A DNA stretch of 28,769 nt from Chloroflexi bacterium UBA5189 (GTDB lineage Bacteria; Chloroflexota; Limnocylindria; Limnocylindrales; CSP1-4), in the NCBI GenBank assembly GCA_002413045.1, contig DHWF01000002.1, positions 113,024-141,792 of the forward strand, read 5' to 3'. The position numbers were made by a program, and so were the translations under genes. The notes under the pieces were generated by a model that saw nothing but the letters and a program-made list of their open reading frames with translations, had not been told where the DNA came from and ran no database searches. This document shows positions 22,486 to 28,769 of the stretch, piece after piece; the stretch's first letter is position 1; each line of letters opens with the position of its first letter.

Positions 22486-23268
22486 CTATTCAGCCGCTGC
22501 CGTCTCCCGGTGGCGTTGCCAGGGCATGACAACTCGCTCGAGCGTCAGCGCCGCGAGATACAGGACGATGCCGAGGACACACGCCATGACGATCGCTGCC
22601 CACGCGTTCTCGAAGCGGAAGTTGCCGGCCGAATCCGTCACGTAGATTCCGATCGAATAGCGAGGGCCGCCGAAGAACTCGCCGACGACTGCCCCGATGA
22701 CGCTCAGGGTGACCGCGATCCGCAGCGCCGTGAACCAGTACGGCAGCGCGCTCGGGATCCGAAGCCGCAGCAGCACGGCCCGATCAGACGCCGCGTACGA
22801 GGCCATGAGCTCGAGCGCCGCAACGTCGACGCTCGTCAGCCCGCGGACGGTGTTGACCAGCATCGGAAAGAAGGTCATCAGGGCGACGATCGCGACCCGC
22901 GGCAGCTGGCTCTCGAACCCGAACCAGTTGATCATGATCGGGGCCAGGGCGATGATCGGGACTGCGCTCATGGCCGTCCCGAGCGGGACAAGGGTTTCAC
23001 GGGCAGTCGCCCAGCGCGCCGTCGCCAGACCGGCGAGCGTCCCTGCGGAGACGCCAACCGCAAGCCCACCGATCGCCTCCGACGCCGTATAGAGCACTCC
23101 CTTCGAGAGCGTCGGCCACTCGGCCTGGAGCGAGGTCCAGATCGCGCTCGGTCGCGGGATCAGGAACGAGGGGACCTTGAGGATCGTGAACGCCACCTCC
23201 CAGATGGCGAGCGCGCCGACGAAGACGACGAGCGGTGGCAGCCAGTCGGCTCGCCTGCCGGCGGTCAC
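22486..23268 (-). CDS. ABC transporter permease, SsuC/ThiX type
   Basis: A 260-residue permease with about six membrane helices. The N-terminal helix (11-30) is followed by PSFLIPRPSAIWTSL, typical of SsuC/TauC/ThiX permeases. The EAA loop that docks the ATPase is near residues 150-175 (ALELMASYAASDRAVLLRLRIPSALPYW). GEFFGGPRYSIGIYV is also a family string. It forms the membrane channel with the second permease at 24091-24987, probably as a heterodimer. The GTG start overlaps the ATPase stop (GTGA), so the genes are translationally coupled. The transported compound is not known. Confidence 0.92.
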   Translation of the reverse strand: MTAGRRADWLPPLVVFVGALAIWEVAFTILKVPSFLIPRPSAIWTSLQAEWPTLSKGVLYTASEAIGGLAVGVSAGTLAGLATARWATARETLVPLGTAMSAVPIIALAPIMINWFGFESQLPRVAIVALMTFFPMLVNTVRGLTSVDVAALELMASYAASDRAVLLRLRIPSALPYWFTALRIAVTLSVIGAVVGEFFGGPRYSIGIYVTDSAGNFRFENAWAAIVMACVLGIVLYLAALTLERVVMPWQRHRETAAAE

Positions 23269-24089
23269 GACAGTCCCTCTGCTCGGATCCGATCCACCGC
23301 GACCGCCTCGAGCTCGGCGTCGCGATGCCGGAGCGCCTCGCGGACCTCGGTGACCAGCTCGAAGTACCGCTCGGTCTCCCGGGTCTCGACCGTCCGTGGC
23401 TGGGGCAGGTCGACCACGATCGTCTTCGCGATCCGGCCGGGTCGTGCCGACATCACGACGACCCGGGTGGACAGGAACACGGCTTCCGGGATCGAGTGCG
23501 TGACGAACACGACCGTCGTCCGGGTCCTGCCCCAGATCTGCATCAGCTCGAGGTTCATCCGCTCGCGGGTCATCTCGTCGAGTGCGCCGAACGGCTCGTC
23601 CATCAGCAGCAGCTTCGGGTCAAAGGCCAGCGCACGGGCGATGGCCACCCGTTGTTGCATCCCGCCGGACAGCTGCCATGGGTGACGAGTCTCGAACCCG
23701 TCGAGCTCGACGAGCTTCAGGAGCTCCGCCGAACGGGCGGCCCGTGCGGTCGCCTTCCAGCCCATGATCTCGAGCGGCAGCTCGATGTTCTTCGCGACGG
23801 TCCGCCAATCCATCAGCACCGGGGCCTGGAAGACCATCCCATAGTCGCGATCGAGGCGGGCGCGGCGCGCCGGCTTGCCGTTGACCTCGACCGTGCCGAG
23901 GGTCGGCGATGTCAGGTCGCCGATCAGGCGCAGGAGCGTCGACTTGCCACAGCCCGACGGCCCGATCAGGGAGACGAACTCGCCGGCGCCGATCTCGAGG
24001 TCGATCCCCTCGAGGGCGGTCACGGCGGCCTCGCCCGTCTGGAACGTCTTGGTCACGTCCGACGCACGAACCACCGCGGTGTCGCTCAT
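23265..24089 (-). CDS. ABC transporter ATP-binding protein, SsuB/ThiZ type
   Basis: A 274-residue ATPase with all catalytic motifs: Walker A GPSGCGKST (43-51), Q-loop Gln88 in MVFQAP, signature LSGGMQQR (140-147), Walker B LLLMDEP (160-166) and switch His198 in VFVTHSIPEAVFLS. The overall pattern is that of the taurine/sulfonate/pyrimidine importer ATPases. It starts one base after the stop of the upstream permease and overlaps the next by GTGA. The C-terminal 50 residues are Arg/Glu-rich, as in relatives. Confidence 0.95.
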   Translation of the reverse strand: MSDTAVVRASDVTKTFQTGEAAVTALEGIDLEIGAGEFVSLIGPSGCGKSTLLRLIGDLTSPTLGTVEVNGKPARRARLDRDYGMVFQAPVLMDWRTVAKNIELPLEIMGWKATARAARSAELLKLVELDGFETRHPWQLSGGMQQRVAIARALAFDPKLLLMDEPFGALDEMTRERMNLELMQIWGRTRTTVVFVTHSIPEAVFLSTRVVVMSARPGRIAKTIVVDLPQPRTVETRETERYFELVTEVREALRHRDAELEAVAVDRIRAEGLS

Positions 24090-24090
24090 C

Positions 24091-24987
24091 TCAGGAGGCC
24101 GTCGCAGGTCGGTAGCGGTTGCGCGTCAGGCGCGACTCCGCCAGGCGGACGAGCCCGACGAAGGCGAGGCCCAGGATCGAACACATCACGATCGTCGCCC
24201 ATAGTCGCTCCGGGCCCTGCGTGTAGTACTGGTTGTAGTTGAGGAGCGCGCTGCCGAGGCCGTCCGGGATCCCGGAGGGAAGCTCGCCGATGAGCGCCCC
24301 GATCACGGAGGCTGCAGCTGCCACTCTGAGCGACGCGAACAGGTACGGAACCGACGTCGGCAGGCGCAGCTTCCACAGGACCTGGCGTCGATCGGCGGCA
24401 TAGGAGCGCATGAGCTCGAACGCCCTAGCGTCCGCGGCGCGCAGGCCGCGCAGGGCCGCGATCGTCACGGGGAAGAAGGTCAGGTATGCCGAGATGATCG
24501 CGACCGAGACCCAACCCGCCTTTGTCGCGACGACGATCAGTGGCGAGATCGCAAGGATCGGCACCGTCTGCGACGCCACGACATATGGCACGAACGCGCG
24601 CTCGGCGAGCCGGGAATGGACGAAGCCGATCCCGAGCAGCAGCCCGAGGGCGCCGCCGAACGCGAACCCGATCAATGCTTCGCGGAACGTGAACAGGGCC
24701 TGGCCGCCCAGGATCAGGCCCAGCGGCGGACCGTTCCGCTGCGCGGGCTCGACGAACGCGTCGGCAATGGTCCACAGGTGCGGCAGGGCGAGATCGCTCG
24801 CAACATGGGCGCTGAACGGCGGCACGTGCTCGATGTCGATGGGCAGGCCGAGCACCGAGGTGTGGATCCGCCACGGATCACCGAACAGCCACTTCGCCCC
24901 TTCCCAGACCACGACCAGCCCGACGGCGAGGACGATCCAGGCGAGCGTCACCCGGCGCCGACGCATCGCGGCCGAGGCGCCGCCCAT
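24091..24987 (-). CDS. ABC transporter permease (second), SsuC/ThiX type
   Basis: A 298-residue permease with a first membrane helix (13-35), a roughly 60-residue insertion (36-97) before the next helices, and an EAA loop near residues 192-215 (AFELMRSYAADRRQVLWKLRLPTSVPYLF). GELPSGIPDGLGSALLNYN is a typical end segment. It is homologous to the permease at 22486-23268 but clearly diverged, so the channel is probably a heterodimer. The insertion, FGDPWRIHTSVLGLPIDIEH onward, would face outside. The ATG directly follows the aminotransferase stop with no gap, an unusually tight link between enzyme and transporter. Confidence 0.92.
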   Translation of the reverse strand: MGGASAAMRRRRVTLAWIVLAVGLVVVWEGAKWLFGDPWRIHTSVLGLPIDIEHVPPFSAHVASDLALPHLWTIADAFVEPAQRNGPPLGLILGGQALFTFREALIGFAFGGALGLLLGIGFVHSRLAERAFVPYVVASQTVPILAISPLIVVATKAGWVSVAIISAYLTFFPVTIAALRGLRAADARAFELMRSYAADRRQVLWKLRLPTSVPYLFASLRVAAAASVIGALIGELPSGIPDGLGSALLNYNQYYTQGPERLWATIVMCSILGLAFVGLVRLAESRLTRNRYRPATAS

Positions 24988-26325
24988 CTAGCCCGCGACG
25001 GCCTGGTCGGCGATGTCGAGGGCGCGGTCGATGACGTCGAAGCCCTCGGCGAGCTGGTCCTCGGTGATGCACAGCGGCGGGTTGGTGTGGATCGAGTTGT
25101 TCGGCAGGAACGTGTACAGGCCGTTCTCGCGGAAGAATTTGCCGATCGCCTTCATCTCGTCGGAGGTGCCGTTGTACGGGGTGAGCGGCGTCCACGGATC
25201 CCGGCTGCGGACGAGATCGATGATCCCGAACAGCCCGAGGTTGCGATGCGCCCCGACCGACGTGTGCTTCGCGGCGAGGCGCTCGTGGTGCGCCTGCATG
25301 ACCGGCCCGAGCCGCTGCGCGTTGCCGATGAGGTCGTCCTGCTCGTAGACGGAGATCGTCGCGAGGGCGGCGGCGAGGCTGACCGGGTGCGACGAGTACG
25401 TCAGGCCGCCATGGAACATCTTGTTCTCGAACGCCTCGGCGATCCCGTGGCGCATGCCCACCGCGCCGAGCGGCAGGTACGAGCTGGTGAGGCCCTTGGC
25501 CATCGTCATCAGGTCCGGGACGACGTCCCAGTGATCGACGGCGAACCAGCGGCCGGTCCGGCCGAAGCCGGCCATGACCTCGTCGCACACCATCAGGATG
25601 TTGTTGCGATCGCAGATCTCGCGAACGCCCTTCAGGTACCCGTCCGGCGGGATGAGGATCCCGTTCGTGCCGACGATCGTCTCGAGGAAGATCCCGGCGA
25701 TCGTGTGGGCGCCCTCGTAGCGGATCACGTCCTCGAGGCCTTGCAGGCTCTCGCCGACGGGGCGCGGCTCTGCCTCGCCCCACCGATGCGTGTCCGGGTA
25801 GCGCACGACGCCGACCAGCCCAGGCTCGTTCGCCCAACGGCGCGGATCGCCGGTGAGCGTCATCGCCCCGAACGTGGCGCCGTGGTAGGCGCGGTAGCGG
25901 GCGAGGACCTTGTACCGGCCGGTGTGATGGCGCGCGAACTTGATCGCGTTCTCGATCGCCTCGGCCCCGCCGAGGGTGAAGAAGACCTTGTCCATGTCCC
26001 CGGGCATGATCTCGGCCATCTTCGCGCCGAGGCGGCCCCGGATCTCCGTGGCGAACGCGGGCTGGACGTACTGCAACTTCAGCGCCTGGGCGGTGATCGC
26101 GTCGATCACGCGCCGGTCCCCGTGGCCGATGTTGACCGACATCAGCTGGCTGTTGAAGTCGAGGATGCGCTTGCCCTCGGGCGTGTACAGGTAGACGCCC
26201 TCGGCGTGATCGATCGCGATCGGGTCGAGCGCGCTCTGGATCGACCACGAGAAGAAGGTGTTCGCCCGGTTCTGGGCAACGATCTCGGCGCTCGTCATCC
26301 GGGCGCTCGTCGTCTCGACGCTCAT
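24988..26325 (-). CDS. Class III (omega) aminotransferase, PLP-dependent
   Basis: A 445-residue fold-type I enzyme. The PLP lysine is Lys277 in MTMAKGLTSSYLPLG, with Asp248 in VCDEVMAGFGRTGRW. Class III strings include GGAEAIENAIKFAR (119-132), YRAYHGATFGAMTLTGD and TYSSHPVSLAAALA. Members move amino groups from beta-alanine, GABA, putrescine or similar omega-amines to pyruvate or 2-oxoglutarate; the substrate cannot be assigned from sequence alone. ATG 26325 is preferred to the GTG one codon earlier; GAGG lies 5 bases before the GTG. It leads the transporter operon, and the beta-ureidopropionase-like gene at 28444 makes beta-alanine a plausible substrate. Confidence 0.93.
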   Translation of the reverse strand: MSVETTSARMTSAEIVAQNRANTFFSWSIQSALDPIAIDHAEGVYLYTPEGKRILDFNSQLMSVNIGHGDRRVIDAITAQALKLQYVQPAFATEIRGRLGAKMAEIMPGDMDKVFFTLGGAEAIENAIKFARHHTGRYKVLARYRAYHGATFGAMTLTGDPRRWANEPGLVGVVRYPDTHRWGEAEPRPVGESLQGLEDVIRYEGAHTIAGIFLETIVGTNGILIPPDGYLKGVREICDRNNILMVCDEVMAGFGRTGRWFAVDHWDVVPDLMTMAKGLTSSYLPLGAVGMRHGIAEAFENKMFHGGLTYSSHPVSLAAALATISVYEQDDLIGNAQRLGPVMQAHHERLAAKHTSVGAHRNLGLFGIIDLVRSRDPWTPLTPYNGTSDEMKAIGKFFRENGLYTFLPNNSIHTNPPLCITEDQLAEGFDVIDRALDIADQAVAG

Positions 26326-26340
26326 CACGACCTCACGCTG

Positions 26341-26398
26341 GGCTGCGCTGCCGTGCAGCCGGTCCGCCCATTAGACCACGCGCCGTTGCTCCGGAGAA
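26341..26398 (-). promoter_or_regulatory. Possible promoter and leader hairpin of the aminotransferase-transporter operon
   Basis: On the minus strand TCTAAT (26370-26375) matches a -10 box at five of six bases, with a weak TTCTCC (26393-26398) 17 bases upstream. The leader would hold a small hairpin, GGCTGC with GCAGCC (26341-26360). The evidence is motif form only. Confidence 0.35.
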
Positions 26399-26400
26399 TC

Positions 26401-26428
26401 CGAAAGGGCCGCTCGTGCGGCCCTTTCG
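26401..26428. terminator. Intrinsic terminator hairpin after the RTX-repeat gene
   Basis: A perfect 12-bp stem (26401-26412 with 26417-26428) encloses a TCGT loop. It lies 38 bases beyond the stop of the minus-strand RTX gene and before the aminotransferase promoter, so it would isolate the two minus-strand units. Arms end in A/T-richer CGAAAGGG and CCCTTTCG. Confidence 0.75.
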
Positions 26429-26465
26429 ATCGATCAGCGTTGGGGTGGCCTCGCCACCTCGGCGA

Positions 26466-26990
26466 TCAGACCTTCTCGAGCGTTCGGATCACCCGCTCGC
26501 AGCTCGAATCGGCGATGTCGTACCGGCCGAGGTAGACGACGTCCCAACCGGGTCCGCAGTGGACCGCGTCCGGCGTGTTATCGCCGCCGACGTGGATGAC
26601 GTCGTTGCCGTAGCCACCGTAGATGATGTCCCTGCCGGGCCCGCCGTAGATCACGTCCTGGCCGTTACCGCCATAGATGATGTCGGCGCCCGCGCCACCC
26701 AAGATCAGGTCTGCGCCGTCGCCGCCGGAGATCCAGTCGTTGCCGTCGCCGCCGGAGATCACGTCCCACCCGGGGCCACCGTAGATCTTGTCGTTGCCGC
26801 CACGGCCCTCGATCCAGTCGTTGCCCCCGTAGCCGTTGATCGTGTCCGCGCTCGCGGTGCCGACGAGGTGGTCGTTGCCGGGGGTGCCATTGACCGTCGC
26901 GGCGAGCGTGGACGCGGGAAGCGCCAGGGCCGCAAGGAGAGCGGCCCCGCCGAACAGGAGGCGGGGTCGGATCGGTGAGCGCTTGATCAT
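26466..26990 (-). CDS. Small secreted calcium-binding RTX-repeat protein
   Basis: A 174-residue protein with an N-terminal signal peptide (about 1-30: IKRSPIRPRLLFGG, hydrophobic core, ASTLA before the likely cut). Then come about nine tandem nonapeptides of the GGxGxDxIx form (GGNDWIEGR, GGNDKIYGG, DGNDWISGG, DGADLILGG, PGRDIIYGG and others). These form a calcium-filled beta-roll. The end has two cysteines in VHCGPGWDVVYLG and SSCERVIR, a common ending of this protein type in high-GC Gram-positive bacteria. There is no enzyme domain. The ATG at 26990 has GGAGGA about 7 bases upstream. It diverges from the MFS gene and ends in a strong terminator. Its role at the cell surface is unknown. Confidence 0.88.
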   Translation of the reverse strand: MIKRSPIRPRLLFGGAALLAALALPASTLAATVNGTPGNDHLVGTASADTINGYGGNDWIEGRGGNDKIYGGPGWDVISGGDGNDWISGGDGADLILGGAGADIIYGGNGQDVIYGGPGRDIIYGGYGNDVIHVGGDNTPDAVHCGPGWDVVYLGRYDIADSSCERVIRTLEKV

Positions 26991-27030
26991 CGGGTGGTCC
27001 TCCGAGCTTCGTTGCTGTTGCGGCACCGTA

Positions 27031-27044
27031 CCGCGGCGCCGCGG
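27031..27044. repeat. Perfect 14-bp GC palindrome upstream of the RTX gene
   Basis: CCGCGGCGCCGCGG reads the same on both strands. It abuts a minus-strand TACGGT (27025-27030) that could be the -10 of the RTX gene, so it occupies that promoter's spacer and could be an operator. In GC-rich DNA a palindrome of this kind can also arise by chance. Confidence 0.4.
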
Positions 27045-27080
27045 AACACGTCGCGCGCGCCGAACCCCCGATTGGTAAAG

Positions 27081-27106
27081 GCAGCGTAAACCGTCCGGTA
27101 CGCTGC
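27081..27106. promoter_or_regulatory. Dyad GCAGCGTA-10-TACGCTGC carrying the MFS -10 box
   Basis: Arms GCAGCGTA (27081-27088) and TACGCTGC (27099-27106) are exact complements around 10 bases. The right arm contains TACGCT (27099-27104), 8 bases before the MFS GTG; the left arm contains TACGCT on the minus strand, pointing toward the RTX gene. It may be two back-to-back -10 boxes, an operator for a dimeric repressor, or both. Confidence 0.5.
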
Positions 27107-27112
27107 ACGGCT

Positions 27113-28369
27113 GTGATCGCTCCTTCGCTCTGGCGACATGCCGATTTCCTGAAGCTATGGGCCGGCCAGACGGTTTCGGAGCTCGGCTCCGTGGTGACCC
27201 GAACGGCCGTGCCCCTCGTCGCGCTGCTCCTGCTGCAGGCGGGGCCGTTCCAGATGGCCCTGCTGGTCGTGGCGGCGAGCCTCGGCGTCCTGCTGGTCGG
27301 GCTGATCGCGGGCGCGTGGGTGGATCGGCTCCGGCGCCGGCCGCTGCTGATCTGGGCGGACGCGATCCGGGCCGTCCTGCTCCTGTCGATCCCGATCGCC
27401 CAGGTGTTCGGCGTCCTGAGCATGGTCCAGCTGTATGTGGTGGCGTTCTTCGAGGCGTGCCTTGGATCGCTGTTCGATGCCGCGTACCCCGCCTACGTGC
27501 CGTCGCTGATCGGCGTCGAGCGCGTCGTCGAGGGCAACGCCAAGCTCGCGACGAGCGGGTCCATCGCCGAGATCGGTGGGCCCGGCCTCGCCGGCGCGAT
27601 GGTGCAGTTCTTCAGCGCGCCGTTCGCGATCCTCGTCGACGCCATCTCGTTCGCCGTCTCCGCGATCTCGCTCCAGCTGATCAAGGCGCCGGAGCCCGCC
27701 CGCCCGCCGCGCACCGAGGCGTCACCCATTCGGGGCGAGATCGTCGAGGGCCTCCAGCTCGTCCGGCGGCACCGCGTGCTCTTCCCCATGGCACTGCGAT
27801 CGGTCATCGCCCACGTGGCAGGCTCCTTCTACGGCGTCCTGTACACGCTGTACCTGATCCAGGAGCTGCACCTCAACCCGCTGCTGCTCGGCATCGTCGT
27901 CTCGGCGGGCGGCGTCGGCTCGCTCATCGGCTCGCTGTTCGCCCAGCGGGTGATCAATCGGCTGGGCATCGGGCCGGCGCTGATCTGGACGGCCATCGGG
28001 GCGTCGATCCTCGGCATCCTGACCCCGCTTGCCCAGGGACCAGTGTTCCTCGCGACGCTCATGGTCTTCATCCCGCAGCTCATTGGTGACGGTCTGCAGA
28101 CCGTCGAGAGCGTCGCCGAGATCTCCCTGATCCAGGGCATGGTCCCGGACCGCGCCCTCGGTCGGGTCAATGCCACCCTCGAGACGTTCTCCCACGGCAT
28201 CGCCTATCCGATCGGTGCGCTAGCGGCGGCCGGGATCGCCGGCGTGGTCGGGCTGCGCGGCGGGATCGCCATCGGCTGGGCGGGCATGGCGCTCTCGCTC
28301 GTGCTCCTCGTGCTCTCGCCGCTGCCGCGAATCCGGAAGGCGTCGGACTACACCGCGACGGAGGCCTGA
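27113..28369 (+). CDS. Major facilitator superfamily transporter (MFS_3/EntS-like exporter)
   Basis: A 418-residue protein with about twelve membrane helices. It opens with LWRHADFLKLWAGQTVSELG, a hallmark of the MFS_3 group of exporters (enterobactin exporter EntS and macrolide-efflux relatives). The loop after helix 2 carries AGAWVDRLRRRPLLIWADAIRA, the motif A region. A central cytoplasmic loop is at about 192-215. Substrates in the group are diverse (siderophores, antibiotics), so none is assigned. Start codon is GTG with no ribosome-binding site; TACGCT is 8 bases upstream. It diverges from the RTX gene, and the next gene downstream starts 74 bases on. Confidence 0.9.
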   Translation: MIAPSLWRHADFLKLWAGQTVSELGSVVTRTAVPLVALLLLQAGPFQMALLVVAASLGVLLVGLIAGAWVDRLRRRPLLIWADAIRAVLLLSIPIAQVFGVLSMVQLYVVAFFEACLGSLFDAAYPAYVPSLIGVERVVEGNAKLATSGSIAEIGGPGLAGAMVQFFSAPFAILVDAISFAVSAISLQLIKAPEPARPPRTEASPIRGEIVEGLQLVRRHRVLFPMALRSVIAHVAGSFYGVLYTLYLIQELHLNPLLLGIVVSAGGVGSLIGSLFAQRVINRLGIGPALIWTAIGASILGILTPLAQGPVFLATLMVFIPQLIGDGLQTVESVAEISLIQGMVPDRALGRVNATLETFSHGIAYPIGALAAAGIAGVVGLRGGIAIGWAGMALSLVLLVLSPLPRIRKASDYTATEA

Positions 28370-28443
28370 CCGCCCCCGTCCGAGGTGGCGGCCGGTGTAC
28401 GCTCTCGCCTCTCGCGGACGTCACGCATGCACGAGGACGACAG

Positions 28444-28769
28444 ATGCCGAGGATCGTTCGAGGGGCGCTGCTGCAGGCGAGCTGGACCGGCGACAAGGAG
28501 TCGATGATCCAGAAGCACGAGGCGGCGGCGCACGATGCCGCCAAGCAGGGCACACAGGTGATGCTCTTCCAGGAGCTGTTCTACGGGCCGTACTTCTGCC
28601 AGGTCCAGGACGCCCAGTACTACAGCTACACCGAGCTCATCCCCGACGGCCCGACGACGAAGCGGATGCAGGACCTCGCCAAGCAGACGGGAATGGTCCT
28701 CGTCGTGCCGATGTACGAGGAGGACGCCCAGGCGTCCGGCATCTACTACAACACCGCCGCCGTCATCGA
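28444..28769 (+). CDS. Nitrilase-superfamily amidohydrolase, beta-ureidopropionase / N-carbamoylputrescine amidase-like (partial)
   Basis: The first 108 codons of a carbon-nitrogen hydrolase; the rest lies beyond the window. RIVRGALLQASWTGDKES and VMLFQELFYGPYFCQVQD contain the first catalytic residue, Glu44 of the Glu-Lys-Cys triad. The Lys and Cys would be downstream. LIPDGPTTKRMQDLAKQTGM and GIYYNTAAVI fit the beta-ureidopropionase and N-carbamoylputrescine amidase group. Such enzymes cleave N-carbamoyl amines to the amine, CO2 and ammonia; beta-ureidopropionase does the last step of reductive pyrimidine breakdown. A GAGGA lies 6 bases before the ATG, and TACGCT at 28398-28403 could be a -10 box, giving a leader of about 33 bases. 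Confidence 0.85.
   Translation, partial: MPRIVRGALLQASWTGDKESMIQKHEAAAHDAAKQGTQVMLFQELFYGPYFCQVQDAQYYSYTELIPDGPTTKRMQDLAKQTGMVLVVPMYEEDAQASGIYYNTAAVI

Noticed and set aside
24616..26535. A 639-codon open frame on the plus strand opposite the aminotransferase and a permease
   Set aside because: It runs antisense through two genes with clear motifs and has shadow-like composition (many Arg, Asp, His, Val) and no recognisable domain.
26500..26860. Short tandem DNA repeats that could suggest a CRISPR array or minisatellite
   Set aside because: The periodic GCCGCC..GAT pattern follows the 9-residue RTX code and stays in frame. There are no identical direct repeats with unique spacers.
28370..28443. 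A possible terminator between the MFS gene and the amidase gene
   Set aside because: Only a 5-bp stem with a 12-base loop could be formed, too weak to report.

Overview
The window is GC-rich bacterial chromosome, densely packed with about 29 genes and no gap over 300 bases between them. The gene set suggests an uncultivated, high-GC, free-living bacterium, most probably of the Chloroflexota (Limnocylindria-like), with a deep actinobacterial lineage as the alternative. The reasons are the many GTG starts, a J-domain membrane protein of the type seen in those phyla, an ECF sigma/anti-sigma pair with a SecD-like head domain, and NMT1-type ABC genes beside a class III aminotransferase and a nitrilase-fold amidase. 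This placement is inference; no rRNA is present. No tRNA, rRNA, CRISPR array, insertion sequence or prophage was seen.

Left part (1-11,820): phosphate and arsenic. The end of pstB leads into phoU, a thioredoxin-type arsenate reductase and a SixA-type phosphatase, all with overlapping start and stop codons. A divergent arsenic locus follows: arsR on the minus strand, arsM-arsC on the plus strand, with an array of ATCGATAT-like dyads between them. Next comes a minus-strand operon of a PhoR-like kinase, an endonuclease/exonuclease/phosphatase-fold enzyme and a glycerophosphodiester phosphodiesterase. A PhoU-like DUF47 protein, an unknown protein, proS, a PiT phosphate permease and a PhoB/PhoP-like response regulator complete the block. 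Arsenate enters cells through phosphate carriers, so pairing these functions makes physiological sense.

Middle part (11,850-21,260): housekeeping and regulation. gltX with a small NTF2-like protein, an ECF sigma factor with its probable membrane anti-sigma factor, a DtxR/MntR-family regulator coupled to a J-domain membrane protein, an L-asparaginase of the AnsA/ReAV family, upp with a membrane-anchored seven-repeat kelch protein, and a small membrane protein ending at a strong hairpin.

Right part (21,300-28,769): uptake and nitrogen metabolism. A minus-strand operon encodes a class III aminotransferase, two permeases, an ATPase and an NMT1/THI5-like lipoprotein. Then come a small secreted RTX-repeat protein, an MFS exporter and the start of a beta-ureidopropionase/N-carbamoylputrescine amidase-like gene. 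Together they suggest import and breakdown of a pyrimidine-like or ureido compound.

The most general signal is regulatory. Genes that lead transcription units repeatedly carry a TANNNT hexamer (TACGCT, TAGGCT, TATCCT and similar) only 6 to 9 bases before the start codon. This fits leaderless transcription as a common mode in this organism.
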